Source: Linanthus parryae (taxonomy: Eukaryota; Streptophyta; Magnoliopsida; Ericales; Polemoniaceae). From it: a stretch of 64,000 bases of DNA. The DNA is taken from positions 116,138,088 through 116,202,087 of the forward strand of contig JALGPY010000002.1 in assembly GCA_023055425.1 (NCBI GenBank), given 5' to 3'. Position 1 is the stretch's first letter, and each line of letters begins with the position of its first letter. This document shows positions 25,323-37,049 of the stretch, one piece after another. A program made the position numbers and the translations under genes. The notes below the pieces were generated by a model. The model was not told the DNA's origin, searched no databases, and saw only the letters and a program-made list of their open reading frames with translations.

Positions 25323-26256
25323 AATAAACTAACCAATCATTTATAAAAAATAAAGATTTTCATGATGAGTATGAGTTTCATACGGTTGGATAGAAATATA
25401 AATATTTGAGAAAGAAACAAAATACATATAACAAAAATTCAGCTTGTCGAAGAGGAATGCAGCAACATTTTTTAAATGGCATAGGTTACTCAACCACCTC
25501 GTTAATTCAAGAGTTTTAAAATTCTATTAATCAACTTCAACATCCTCAGCCGCCCGAAAAATAAAAAAATGTTTAATGTTGTGTCTCAAGGCTTGATAGT
25601 GATCATTCAAATGCGAAATTTAATGTTCTAATAGCAAAAATGAACAAGAAAAATATTGTAGGCATTGATATATGGAAGATAAAAATTTTGACACCTTTTA
25701 TATTTCTATATATCCCGGAGACTGACATTTAAACATACCGGATAGTACTTTTGACATTTCTTTCATATTATGTTGTCCTTCTTGTTCAAAATAACAAGTA
25801 GAAGTCTTAATATGTACGTGTGATATATTTTGGTCAATAAAAGTATTTAGAAGATGTTCTCAATTAACAACACAACAAAAATGTAACAACTATTATACAT
25901 GTAATGAAAATATGAATATTGCAAACATGAATAAAAGACATTGTAATGCAAGCATGCACCTTCCATATATATGACAAAAGAATACCATCTTTAATGTACA
26001 TATGATAGCTATGGGTCAATGACCATCCCTATAAGGATGTGATCAGTTAACACTCCAATCACGTCTTAAGAACGATTTTCCATTCTAATGAAAGCATGCA
26101 ACTTACATACATATATTAACATTATAATTCAAGCATGGAAGTGGATGCTATAATATATAGTCAACGTCAATGGATGTATACAACCAACTTAAAGTGTGCT
26201 ACCCTATGTTCAATGATATTATATATGAATTTGTCATCAACTATAGCCCTATGAAC
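25323..26256. other. AT-rich intergenic sequence, no feature recognised
   Basis: About 930 bp between the solo LTR and the family A element. No frames with motifs. A phrase near 26165-26220 (ctaccctatgttcaatgata) recurs with changes at 43705-43760 on the other side of the inserted element. Confidence 0.6.
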
Positions 26257-27655
26257 TGTTGGAATAGGTGTCATAGAGGCATCTAGTTTAGTATGAACAA
26301 TAATTTGGCTAGAACATTCATTGTATTAGTTATTGGATATTCAATATAAATGAAGTCCTTAGATTTACAATTGTGTTGTTTATCTTAAATATCCCTAGTC
26401 CATTATAATGATTAAATGGTACAATCATCTATAGACTAGTATGGGTTGGATTGATATGGAGATATCACGATCCAACACATGGGTATGCATCAAGAGTAAT
26501 GGCATACTGGATTTACCCATCTCCGAGAAGCCTACATACAAGTTATGTAAAGTCACAAGCACTTCTCGTTGTGACAACAGTATTGTCATCCTTAGACTTG
26601 AAGTCACTAGATCTCCTAGTTGTGGAATATTATGTTTTGGTAGCGTCAAACGCTACACCGTGACTGGGTAGTCATAAAGGCTTGTATCAGATACTATATG
26701 AAGCAAGCATAGATGTCGTTGTGATGTAGATAGAATTTGTCCCTCCCAAATAATGGAGAAAATATCCTAGGCCACTCGAGGGATAGTGCTTATAGAATGT
26801 CTGGCCAGACTCAAATAAATCAATATAGGATATTGATGTTATTTGCACGAATAAGGCTATTCCCAGGACCGAGGAACTATGGATTGGATATACGAGTGTG
26901 ACTTTTATATCTCATGTCCGATCGGAATATTGAAACAAAGAGATGAGACAATACTTGCACAAGGTTTGTCATGATGACTATTTCTATTGGTTGGCTAGAA
27001 TGGATGTATTGCTAGAGGCCGCTCCATATTATTAAATATTTACTACCAACTAAATAGAAACATATGGGGTCAAACGCCATATAGGATTGAACTAGACTTG
27101 GGAATTAATTAATATGATTAATTAATTAGAAGGATCAAATCGCAACAACTTGCTAATTTAGTAGAACTAATATGCAAGTAGGACTAATCTGAACTTGAGT
27201 AGGATTAGGAGAGGGCCTTTAGGTAGTAACAAGGAGTTGTTGGACTATATAAAGGATTCCCTAGCTTACTTCCCTACAACTAATGCTCATAACATAAGTT
27301 GAGTAGGAGACAAGCAAGGAGAGAGAGCAAGCAAAGAAGTCGCCGCCCCCTCTACCCGTCGGCCACAAAAAGGAGTCTGAGCCTCCTCTTTGGTGCTCCG
27401 TTGCGTGATTTATTCTTCCTCTTCCATTCTTCCCAGCTAGCACAAGGTGTTTGGAAGATCTAGATCTCAATCCTAGGCGTGGATCAACCGTAGAGATGTG
27501 ATACTTTTCGCTTTTGAAGTCATCAAAGGAGACCTGCAAGGTACATAACACGAATCAGTTACCATCGTCATGATTTCTCTTACTGTGATCCTTGGAGGGT
27601 CTTGATCGGGTAAATTTCTATTATTCCGCTGCGTATCCATGATCAAAACGCTACA
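26257..27655 (+). repeat. family A 5' LTR
   Basis: 1,399 bp, TGTTGGAATAGGTG...CGCTACA. TATA box at 27246-27253. By eye it is around 90-95% similar to the 3' LTR. Confidence 0.9.
27246..27253 (+). promoter_or_regulatory. TATA box of family A 5' LTR
   Basis: TATATAAA in the context GTTGGACTATATAAAGGAT, conserved in all three family A LTRs of the window (also 43258 and 60008). Confidence 0.75.
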
Positions 27656-27656
27656 G

Positions 27657-27668
27657 TGGTATCAGAGC
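27657..27668 (+). promoter_or_regulatory. primer binding site, initiator tRNA-Met
   Basis: TGGTATCAGAGC, a perfect 12-base match one base after the LTR end. Confidence 0.9.
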
Positions 27669-29347
27669 CACAACTCGTAGAGCATAACATGGTTTATGTG
27701 TTACGTTTTGTTGTTTTTCACCTATAATTGTTGATTATTGCCTTAAAACGACAAATTAAGCATATTAGATGCAACTTGAATTTGATTCAAGACAAACAAG
27801 ACCTAATTTAACATTGGATATGAAGATTAGTGAGTTTGGTTACATAAGATTTGAGTAATTTTGGATCTAGGAGCTAGGGTTTGGGCACATGCTTTGAAAA
27901 AGAGTTTTTCAAACATGGAAACAATTAAAATTGGGAAACAAGGCAAGGAGTTGTTTTGGAAAGAACTCCCTAAGGAGGTTTGACTCCCCTAGGGACGGCC
28001 CCCCTTGCCTTGCCGCCCAAGCTAGGGCACGACCTAGGGCTCGGGCCGGCTTAGCGTACGGCTTGGCCGGGCGTGGGGCTCGCCCGACCGGCCCAATGCC
28101 GCGCCTTGGTCCTTTTTCGGCGGTTCGACTATATTGATAGTGGACCCCTTGGACCGTTTGACCCTAGTACATCCAAAATCAATTCAAATTGACTAAACAT
28201 GTTAAAATTATTTTTAACTGTTTATGTGCAATTCGCATGGTGATTGGATATGGCCTTAGATGTGGTTTGTTTTGAATGTTTAGTTTTTGTGGTTTGTTTA
28301 CGGTCTGCGAGCTGATCAATTTGATGTAATAATTAATTAGGATTTACGGCCTGCGAGCCGGTAATTTTTTCCCAACTTGTGAGATTTATTTTATTTAGTA
28401 TAGATGTTATCTAGTATTAGATAAAATAGATGATAGCTAAGATTGAAGAAAAGAAGCCCAAATAATTAAAGGAGCCACAACATGGAACATGGAACATTCC
28501 ACAAGGCTATGAAGGATAGACCAAGAGATGGAGGCACATGGAGATGCGTTTTCTATTCTAGGGTTCATAGATATTCTCATTGGCTTGGGAATATCTTAGT
28601 CTAGAAGGCCATATCCATATCACGTTAATTTCTTTTTGTGAATGTTTAATTTATTGTCTTATTATTGTTGTTGGTGTATGGATGATGCATGCAATTCGAT
28701 AATAAGATGAGTAACAACCCGGATTTTTTTTTTTTTTTTTTTTTTTTTGAGTTTTGCCCAAACATAAATAAGTAGATCAGTTGATATGGATCAACAAAAC
28801 AACTTAAAATTGAAAATAAAATCCCTCGATTTAAATATTATATTTTTGCCTTCTCGTTATTTAGACACTCTTCATGAGCATGATTATCAAGCTCGTGCAT
28901 GCCAAAGCAGGGTGACTTGATTTGTCATGATTGTGTTGCGATGGCACAAGCAAGTAATGTGCAACTGTTTAAGTAAGAGGTTGGACGCAACTAGGTGATT
29001 TTAGTAAGATTAAAAGCCTAGAGGTAAATAATTAGGATTATCCATGGAATGGATAAATAAGGAATTATTTGCCTAATTGAACCTAAGAGTTGCAAAAGGA
29101 TGCAGTTGGAATTGTTCCTACCTAAATAACTAATTTTGGGTGACTTGTCAAAGCAAGCTCAAAAGAAGTGAAATATGGATCTTGGCACCCACTAGAAAAA
29201 ATAATGATATTTTCCGCATTAATATTTGAGGGTTATTAATCCGTAGAAAAATAGTGGGAGCTGTATTTAAAAATCTAGCCATTATTAAATATAGTTAATT
29301 GTTCACAAATGCTAAAACATCAGTATTTTCCTTTCTTTAGAATTCCA
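27669..29347 (+). other. family A long 5' leader with GC-rich island
   Basis: 1.7 kb without a real gene. It includes a strongly GC-rich stretch (about 27990-28110, with a spurious 68-residue frame) inside otherwise AT-rich DNA, two copies of a TTACGGYCTGCGAGC phrase (about 28300 and 28345) and a poly-T run (28727-28748). The same order of features is present at 60740-61120 in the other family A copy, so these are element features such as packaging or translation signals, not random sequence. Confidence 0.6.
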
Positions 29348-30150
29348 ATGGCAAACAACTAATCGAACTCATCTCACTCCCTACGCTCTGTCCTTGAGAA
29401 GGACAAGCTCCCCGGGACCAATTTTCTAGACTGGTACAGAAACTTGAGAATCGTTCTCAAGCAGGAAAAGAAACTGTGCGCTCTAGAGGAGAAAGTTCCT
29501 GAAGGTCCAGAAAACAATACTCCCGCAGCCCTAAATGATGCGGCCTGCCTTATGCTTTGCACCATGTCCTCTGAGATTCAGAATCAACATGAGAATATGA
29601 ATGCAGTCGATATGATCGCACACTTGAAGCTGCACTTCCAAGAGCAGGCTAGGGTTGAGAGGTATGAAGTTTCCAAGGCATTGTTAAAATGTCATATGTT
29701 AGAGGGAAACCCCGTAGGGCCGCACGTGTTTCGTATAATCGGCTACCTAGAGATCCTCGGGTGCCTAGGGTTTCCGGTGGTTTAAGTGTTGGCCACCGAT
29801 CTCATCTTGCAATCGTTGCCTGAGAGTTATGGACAGTTCATCATGAACTATAACATGAATGAAATCGTGAAACCGCTGCCAGATTTACTCTATATGTTGA
29901 GGACAGTTGAACAAAGAATCAACAAGGGTAAGGGCAAATCCATAATGATGGTGCAGAAAGGAAAGGGCAAAAGGTTTGCGTCTACCTCCAAGGGAAAAGG
30001 CAAGGCAGTCGCCAAACCCAAGGAATCTGCCCTTAAGCCTATTGGTGGCGTAGTCAAAGGTGTGACTAAAGGTGAATGTCACTACTGCAGTCAGCCTGGA
30101 CACTGGAGGAGGAATTTCCCAAAATATCTGGAAGATAAGAGGCTTGGAAT
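29348..30150 (+). pseudogene. family A gag
   Basis: The start ATG at 29348 is followed by a stop at codon 5. The frame then reads LEKDKLPGTNFLDWYRNLRI, MLCTMSSEIQNQHENM and YEVSKALLKCHMLEGNPVGPH, a copia Gag (UBN2-type). A second stop at 29783-29785 divides it from LATDLILQSLPESYGQFIMN. The zinc knuckle CHYCSQPGHWRRNF has lost its last cysteine; the sister copy at 62651 has CNYCSQPGHWRRNC. A basic Lys/Gly-rich segment precedes the knuckle. Gag binds RNA and assembles the particle; this copy is dead. Confidence 0.85.
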
Positions 30151-30376
30151 AGTGATTCTGCCACCACCGTGTATTTTTTTTATAGATGTCAATATTACTT
30201 GCTCTTCATCTTGCGTATTGGATACTGGATGTGGATCTCACATTTGTCGAAATGTGCAGGATCTAAAGAGAAGTAGAAGATTGGCTAAAGGAGAGATAGA
30301 TCTGCGCATTGGGAATGGATCAAATGTTGGTGCATTGGCTGTAGGCGTGTACGAGCTGTCACCGCCTTCAGGTTAG
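30151..30376 (+). pseudogene. family A aspartic protease fragment
   Basis: In frame with gag: VLDTGCGSHICRNVQDLK carries the DTG active site, followed by AKGEIDLRIGNGSNVGALAV and a stop at 30377. Downstream homology (to about 30700) continues in other frames into a broken GAG-pre-integrase region, including the zinc-binding His-Cys-type segment. Confidence 0.8.
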
Positions 30377-30718
30377 TTTTAGAATTAAATAATTGCTATT
30401 TTCTGCCTGCTATGAGCAGAAACATTATTTTTATTTCTTGTTTTGACAAGGAAGGTTATACTATTTCAAATAAAGAAAAATTGTTGTTCAATTTATTTTG
30501 ATAGTATTCACTATTGTAGTGCGTAATTGTTTAATGAATTGTACATCCTTGATCTAAATAATCCTGTCTATAACATAATTACCAAGAGGATAAAAATAAA
30601 TGATTTATATCCTGCTTATTTATGGCACTGTTGTTTAGGCCATACAAACGAGAAACGTGTGTATCTAGGATGGATTCCTATACTCATTTGATTTTAAATA
30701 ATATGAGACATGTGAGGC

Positions 30719-31118
30719 TTGTCTATTGGGAAAAATGACAAAGTCCCTTTCAATAAGAAAGGTGAGAGGACTAGTCAGCAATTGGCGCTAGTACATATTG
30801 ATGTATGCGGGCCATTTGCCACGCCTTCAAGGGGTGGATACGTTTACTTTATCACGTTTACTGATGATTTCAGTAGATATGGATCCGTATACCTGATGAA
30901 AGCCAAATCTGAATCCTTTGAAAAGTTCAAAGAATTCAAGAATGACGTAGAGAAGCAGCTTGGCAAAAGTATTAAGGCTCTACGATCGGACTGTGGAGGA
31001 GAATACATATGCCAAGAGTTTGGCGAATATCTAGAGAGTGTAAGATAATATCCCAACTCACTCCACTCGGAACACCACGGTGGAATGGCGTGTACAAGAG
31101 GAGGAATCAAACTCTATT
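30719..31118 (+). pseudogene. family A integrase core, first part
   Basis: It reads VHIDVCGPFATPSRGG, YFITFTDDFSRYG and IKALRSDCGGEYICQEF, giving the first two catalytic aspartates. A frameshift after 31040 leads into NGVYKRRNQTL, where the third catalytic residue, normally Glu in NGV.ERRN, is Lys. The Sirevirus-like element inserts three codons later. The remainder is at 40261. Confidence 0.85.
31114..31118. repeat. target site duplication of nested Sirevirus-like element, left
   Basis: CTATT, identical to 40261-40265. Confidence 0.92.
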
Positions 31119-32406
31119 TGAAAGTGTGAGTGTGCAGGTGTTAAAAAAACTAAGATACTCTAGAAGGGGGGTTGAATAGAGTATGCCAACTTTTTGCAAA
31201 ACTTGCTAGGAAGATGAAACCTTGTGAAAACAGTGAAGTTCAATGCCTTGAAAATAAGTTCAAGCCCTTGGAATAAATACAGTTTGTATAGAGAAAGTAA
31301 GCCTTTTTCAAGGCCTTGAAAACAAATTCAAACCCTTGAAAAACAGACAGTTGTGTGTGCTGCAAATACTATGAAAAAGAATGAACTGTAAATCCAAGAG
31401 ACAAGTGATTTATAGAGTTCAGTCCACTTGGACCTACGTCTCTACCTCAGGGATTAGATCACTGAAGGATTTTCAACACAATTCTTATTAATCAAAAGCT
31501 AAGCCCTAGAACTCAAGCACAGAGAGTTCCCTTACTCTGTTACAACTTGTGGTTTTCCCTAACATGTCTAGTACCTGCTCTAGCTAACTGATTAACTAAT
31601 AATTATCTATTGTTCACTTTGAAAGATCCTTGAGAATGAATATAGAGATAATACAGAAATGATCTACCAATGGAGTACAATACAGAAGAACACTTAGAGT
31701 GTTGAAAATGCAGTGAAGTATGCAGTGATCTTCTGTGAAATGGATTGGAAGAATAATGAACTTCTTTGATGCTTGTCAATCCAAAAATCTTTCTCTCTTT
31801 TTGCCCATTGAGTGTTGTGTCTTTTTTCTTTAGAATTTATCTCTATTTAAACTTCAAACAACTCTGCAAATCTTCCCAGATTTTCAACAACAAACTTCCT
31901 ATTTTGTAGGCAACAGAGTTTCACTTCTTTGACATCTTCTCCAACGGTTGGATGATCACAATCTTCAAATATGTTTTGTGACCTTTCGTTTAAACACCTT
32001 GAGAAGTTGTCATCCAAGTCTGATTGATCACAGGATCAAAGTGTCCAACTATTTCCAAATTTGAACAAGTTCAGTTTAGGAAACAAACATGCAAAACTTG
32101 GAAATAAAATTTCCTGGAATATTAAAGTCAAACAGATGATATTCTATGTTCCAATGTGTTAGAATAATTTGTCTTTCATCATCTAATAACAGTGAATCAA
32201 ATATATGAAAGATAGAGAGGGAATCAAACTCAGAGAGCTTGCAGAAAACTCCCCCTAAGAAGGTTCACACAGGTTAAGGAGTTTCAAGGCATTGAAAATA
32301 GCTAAAATATTTTCAAGCCTCTGAGAACTGATTTAAGTCTTTGAAATCTGGTTCAAGGCCTTGAAATAGCTGAGCTATTCTAATCCTTGCACAACCTGAT
32401 CTTACA
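31119..32406 (-). repeat. 3' LTR of nested Sirevirus-like element
   Basis: 1,288 bp. The plus-strand edges are TGAAAGTGTGAGTG and ACCTGATCTTACA. Similar to 38953-40260 over its whole length, with scattered substitutions and small indels. It contains the palindrome TTCAAGGCCTTGAA twice (31307-31320, 32352-32365). Confidence 0.9.
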
Positions 32407-32422
32407 ATCTCCCCCTTGATGA
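32407..32422 (-). promoter_or_regulatory. polypurine tract
   Basis: Minus strand TCAAGGGGGAGAT lies directly before TGTAAGATCAGG of the 3' LTR. Confidence 0.8.
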
Positions 32423-32689
32423 AAGACAAAACCAAATTCTGTTTGATCCTTAGTCTCTGCAAAAAATACCGGTTAGTTCACAATTTATAATAACATAGTA
32501 ATTCCAAAAAGATCCAACTTATTCATATTACCAACAGAAAGTAATTAGTTCAGCAAATAGAAAATAAGACCTAAGAATTAAAACTAACTCCTAGAATTTT
32601 CTCCCCCTTTTTGACTTTCATCAAAAAGATAGAAGATGTTGGATCAAGTTTCTGGAAAATTTTGAAAACTTAAAGAAAAACTTGAAGAA

Positions 32690-33343
32690 GAGAGAATGGG
32701 GAAGAAAGAGTAGGCAAGATTAAGGGGTTGAATCTTCATCTCCATCTTGATCTCCTTCATTTTCTCACTATCTTCATTGTTGGCTTGATCTTATTGTGAA
32801 ACCACATCTAGTTCCTCAATGAAGGAGCTGATCTTCTCACTAACACTATTGAATAGGAAGGTGAGTCCTTCCAAGGCTTTCTTCCCATGCTTCAGCTTCT
32901 TCTTTGCAGCTAACCTTTTCTGTTGAGGAGAAACAATTTTGATATTCTTCTTTCCTGCTTTGAAGCTTCTAAAGACAGGGATGGATCCTTCTCATGTTTC
33001 CCTTTGTTGGATATGGAGTACACTCCATAGGATCCTGATGTAGTGTCTGAGTCTGAGTCTTGAATGAGAATTTCTTTTCCTTTTCCTTTGACCTCAGAGA
33101 CTGTCTTTTTCTTGTGTCTCTTAGGGCTTCCAATATGGATTCCCTTCTGCTTTTCTTGTGTAGATGCCGTAGTTTGTTTATTCTTTGCTGGAGCCTGATC
33201 TTTCCTCACCATCTTCTTGGGTGGTGAAAATTATTTTTCTCATCAGTAGAGCTCTTTGAAGCAGAGTCTTCACTAATCTCTTGAACTTCATCCACTGCTG
33301 CCTTTCTTTTCTTCTCTGAAGTAGGTTTCGATCCTCTAGCCAT
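32690..33343 (-). pseudogene. extra ORF downstream of pol (lysine-rich, unknown function), frame-broken
   Basis: On the minus strand an ATG at 33343 opens MARGSKPTSEKKRKAAVDEV, acidic then basic; a one-base break near 33215 shifts to MVRKDQAPAKNKQ...GSPKRHKKKTVSEV and an acidic patch QDSDSDTTSGS (to 32910). A third frame continues with AAKKKLKHGKKALEGL and a helical segment SVSEKISSFIEEL. It lies between RNase H and the PPT, where some Sireviruses carry an env-like or other extra ORF. No signal peptide or membrane helix is visible. It looks like a disordered, nuclear-type, charged protein; function unknown. Confidence 0.6.
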
Positions 33344-33829
33344 CTTGATTATGTATGAGGCTCTCCTTGTGCTCATTAGAGTTTGGGAGAAGAATAGAGA
33401 GAGATAGGATGATACGGAGAGATGAGAAGAGAAGAGGATAAATACTGAGAGAGTTTGAGTTTCAAAAGGAAACTAGAATATCTCTCTGATCTCAAAAGAT
33501 TTGCAATAATCAAAGAGAATTCAAATCTTTTATGTCGTTGGAAATAAAATATTCTAATACTATTTTTGGCTAAAACAAATTTTTGAAAAGGGTAGGGGCT
33601 ATATTAAGCGAATATCTACAGGGATATCACTCAACATAGAAAGATCCATGTTTATTGACTACTATTAAAGCAGACTTATTTTCAAGGTTTTGAAAAGGTT
33701 TTCAAGGTCTTGAGAAGCTGTAATATTGCCACAGATAAAAATCAAAGCTTTGAACTGATTTTCAAGGCTTTGAAATTCAGTTCAAACCTTTGGAAACACA
33801 TAAAGCTTACCTTTCTTACCTGATGCTCC

Positions 33830-34398
33830 CCCTAAACCAATGCATCTTTATTTAACATTCCCAATTCCAATCTTAAAGCTGAGAATCTTTCATCTGCTAA
33901 TGGTTTAGTGAAGACATCTGCAATTTTCATGTTAGTGGCAACAAATTGAAGAACAATGTCACCATTCTCAGCATGATCTCTGATAAAATGGTGTCTGACA
34001 TCAATATGTTTGGTTCTTTAATGTTGAACTGGATTCTTTGTAATTGAAATTGCACTTGTGTTATCACACTTGATAGGTATGCACCTGAAATCAAATCCAA
34101 GGTCTCTTAGCTGTTGAGAAATCCATAGTAATTGTGAGCAACATGCTCCTGCAGGTATATATTTAGCTTTAGCTATTGATAGAGAACCTGATTTCTGTTT
34201 CTTGGAGTGCCAACTGATCAAGGATGATCCAGTAAATTGGCAAGTTCCTGAAGTACTTTTCCTATCAACTTTGTAACTTGCAAAGTCAGCATCTGAAAAT
34301 CCATGCTATAAGAAGTTAGAATGTCTTGGATACCAAAGCCCTAAGTCTTTGGTACCATTGAGATATCTGAATATTCTCTTCACAGAAGTCAAGTGTGA
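33830..34398 (-). pseudogene. RNase H of nested Sirevirus-like element
   Basis: Minus strand, after a stop at 34398 that ends the RT frame: SDADFA, KSTSGTCQ, SLISWHSKKQKSGSLSIA and CDNTSAISITKNPVQH. The family's AEY segment reads AKAKYIPAG, so the glutamate of the active site (E in AEY) is lysine. RNase H would remove RNA from the RNA/DNA hybrid. The end reads ADVFTKPLADERF near 33890, before the spacer. Confidence 0.8.
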
Positions 34399-35736
34399 TT
34401 ATTTTGGATCAGCTTGAAATCTAGCACACATACACACACTAAACATAATATCTGGTCTACTTGCTGTGATATAGAGTAATGATCCAATCATACCTCTATA
34501 CTCTTTCACATTGACACTCTTACCAGATTCGTCCTTCTCTAAGGATAGTGTAGAACTCATAGGATTCTTGACTTCCTTACATTTAGTCATCCAATATTTG
34601 TTTAGTAAGTCTCTTGTGTACTTGCTTTGATGCAGAAAGATTCCCTTCTTCAATTGATGTATTTGAAGTCCTAGGAAGAAGTTCAGCTCTCCCATCATGC
34701 TCATTTCAAATTCCCTGCTCATAAGACTTGAGAATTCTCTGCATAATTGATAATTAGTAGCTCCAAACAAGATATCATCAACATATATCTGAACTAAAAG
34801 CAAGTCTTTCTCATGGGTCTTTATGAAAAGAGTCTTGTCTACTAAACCTCTTTTGAAATTATTTTCAAGCAAAAACTTTGACATTCTTTCATACCAAGCT
34901 CTTGGAGCTTGTTTTAAACCATAGAGAGCTTTCTCAAGTTTGTAAACATGATCTGGAAACTTGTCATTTTCAAAACCAGGTGGTTGTGCAACATAAAATT
35001 CTTCTTGTAAGTAGCCATTCAAGAAAGCACACTTTACATCCATTTGAAAAAGTTTCATGTTCTTGTGAGATGCAAATTCAAGCAAAATTCTTATTGCTTC
35101 TAACCTGGCAAATGGAGCATAAGTTTCCTCATAATCAATACCTTCTTCTTGGTTGTAAACTTGAGTAACTAACCTTGCTTTGTTTCTGATCACTTTGCCA
35201 CTTTCATCCAACTTATTTCTGAACACCCATCTAGTACCAATGACAGACTGGTTTGTAGGTGGAGGAACCAGGTTCCAAACCTTATTCCTTTCAAACTCAT
35301 TGAGATCACTTTGCATAGCAATGATCCAGTCTGCTTCTTGTAATGCTTCTTTCACAGTTTTTTGTTCTATAAGAGAGATAAAAACATTAAAAGCACATAA
35401 GTTCTTCAACTGTGATCTATTTTGTGTACCAGTGGTTGGATCTGAGATGATATTGTCAACTGGATGAGATGAGAGATATTTAAATCTCTTTCTTGGATAC
35501 CATGGTTCAGGCTCTCCATAGATCTTCACTGGTCTTGAAGTAGCGGCTTTGTCACTTGTATCCTTCTGATCATCTTTTTCAAGGCTTTGAGGCTTATTTT
35601 CAAGGCCTTGAGAACCATTTTTAAGGTCCTGAAAATGTCTTATGTTTTCTTCTGAGCCTTTCTTGAATCCCGGTGGATTCTCAGTCTCTTCCTCTGATTC
35701 ATGCTTGTTCAAATTCAAGTCTGAAAAACTTTTCAC
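34399..35736 (-). CDS. reverse transcriptase of nested Sirevirus-like element (445 residues, open)
   Basis: Residues 1-110 are a charged linker with the repeated theme LKNGSQGLENKPQSLEK, encoded by the CAAGGCCTTGA motif. The RT palm follows: TRWVFRNKLDESGKV (about 168-182), the first catalytic Asp in MDVKCAFLNG (about 231), and YVDDILFGATN (about 317), then LLYITASRPDIMFSVCM near the end. The frame stops at DPK, just before RNase H, where family members read on. The domain copies element RNA into DNA in the particle. The upstream integrase frame overlaps by 38 bp in another frame, so an indel separates them. This is the longest open frame in the window. Confidence 0.85.
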   Translation of the reverse strand: MKSFSDLNLNKHESEEETENPPGFKKGSEENIRHFQDLKNGSQGLENKPQSLEKDDQKDTSDKAATSRPVKIYGEPEPWYPRKRFKYLSSHPVDNIISDPTTGTQNRSQLKNLCAFNVFISLIEQKTVKEALQEADWIIAMQSDLNEFERNKVWNLVPPPTNQSVIGTRWVFRNKLDESGKVIRNKARLVTQVYNQEEGIDYEETYAPFARLEAIRILLEFASHKNMKLFQMDVKCAFLNGYLQEEFYVAQPPGFENDKFPDHVYKLEKALYGLKQAPRAWYERMSKFLLENNFKRGLVDKTLFIKTHEKDLLLVQIYVDDILFGATNYQLCREFSSLMSREFEMSMMGELNFFLGLQIHQLKKGIFLHQSKYTRDLLNKYWMTKCKEVKNPMSSTLSLEKDESGKSVNVKEYRGMIGSLLYITASRPDIMFSVCMCARFQADPK

Positions 35737-36352
35737 TCAAAGAACCATCATAGCTTTCATCAAAAATAACATGAATGCTCTCTTCAACCAGTTTGGTTCT
35801 TTTATTGTAAACTCTATAAGCTTTGCTATTCAGTGAGTAACCAAGAAATATACCTTCATCACTTCTTGCATCAAATTTACCACGATTGTCTTTTCCATTG
35901 TTGCGGATAAAACAAGTACATCCAAAGGGTCTGAAGTATGAAATATTTGGCTTCCTCCCTTTGAATAGTTCATAGGGGTTCTTCTTCAGAATAGGTCTGA
36001 TCAAGCACCTGTTCAGTATATAGTTTACTGTATTCACAGCTTCTGCCCAATAATGTTTTGGCAGATTGTTCTCAAAAAGCATTGTCCTCGACATATCTTC
36101 AAGAGTCATGTTCTTTCTTTCAACAAAACTGTTCTGTTGAGGAGTTCTTGGAGCAGAAAAGTTGTGAGTAATACCATGCTTATCATAGAACAAATCAAAT
36201 TCTAATTGATCAAATTCTCTACCATGATCACTTCTAATTGAATCTACAGGTAGGTTTTTCATATTTTGGAGTTCTCTACAAAGCTTTGAAAATTTAGAGA
36301 GTGCTTCAGATTTTTTTGAGAAACATAACCCAAGTATATGTAGAAAAATCAT
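35699..36352 (-). pseudogene. integrase of nested Sirevirus-like element
   Basis: It carries IRSDHGREFDQLEFDLF with the second catalytic Asp and NSFVERKNMTLEDMSRTM with the catalytic Glu; the first Asp (LLHIDLCGPMRTP) is at the end of the upstream frame (36362-37003). Downstream are YWAEAVNTVNYILNR, PYELFKGRKPNISYFRPFGC and GIFLGYSLNSKAYRVYN, the usual copia integrase C-terminal run. A frameshift near 36355 splits the core and another near 35720 separates it from RT. The catalytic triad itself is preserved. Confidence 0.85.
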
Positions 36353-36361
36353 CTACAACAA

Positions 36362-37003
36362 CTAGCATATATACTTTTTACCTTTTGGAGTAGGAGTTCT
36401 CATAGGACCACAGAGATCTATATGAAGCAGCTCAATAGGTCTAGTTGTACTTACAAACTTCTTTGGCTTGAAGGAGCTTCTGGTCTGTTTGCCTTGAGCA
36501 CAAGCTTTGCACACTTCATCTTCTTTGAACTTAATGGATGGAAATCCTCTTACCAAGTCTTTGGTAATCAAATTTTTCAAACTGTGCAAGCTGATATGAC
36601 CAAGCTTCCTATGCCAAAGCTTTGAATCCTCTTTCAAGGCCTTGAGACACTTCAAACTTTCACCTGCAACTTTGTTAGTCTGAAAAGTATAAACACTGTT
36701 TGATCTAGAGGCTGTGAGAATGCAATCTCCTGATTTCTCATTTTGCACCACATACTTCTCTTTATCAAAGATAACTTTGTTGCCACTGTCACAAAGCTGA
36801 GATACACTAAGCAAGTTAAGTTTCAAACCTTCAACTAGATACACATCAGAAATAGAGTTTTTAGAATTCGTACCAACTTTACCAATACCAAGAATATTGC
36901 ATTTGCCTTTGTCACCAAGTGTAATTGAACCTTCATATTGCTCTTTCAATTCAGAGAATAGAGATCTCTTTCCACTCATGTGTCTTGAGCAACCACTGTC
37001 CAT
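36362..37003 (-). pseudogene. protease and GAG-pre-integrase of nested Sirevirus-like element
   Basis: It starts MDSGCSRHMSGKRSLFSEL, the DSG protease motif; the KWF codons upstream are in frame back to a stop, so the true polyprotein is interrupted before it. ILGIGKVG and ISDVYLVEGLKLNLLSVSQL finish the protease. Then LWHRKLGHISLHSLKNL and VCKACAQGKQTRSSFKPKK form the HHCC zinc-binding GAG-pre-integrase, and LLHIDLCGPMRTPTPKG starts the integrase core with its first Asp. Confidence 0.85.
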
Positions 37004-37049
37004 AAACCACTTATGTTCTTTGATGTTGGTGACAACCTACAAACACCAA

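Noticed and set aside
27261..27551. 96-residue minus-strand frame, also present at 43274-43564
   Set aside because: Repeated because it lies in the two copies of the family A LTR; no domain.
27931..28137. 68-residue Ala/Arg/Gly-rich frame
   Set aside because: Falls in the GC-rich island of the retrotransposon leader; the sister copy does not keep the same frame.
34878..35467. Plus-strand frames of about 95 residues opposite the RT
   Set aside because: Antisense shadows of the RT coding sequence on the minus strand.
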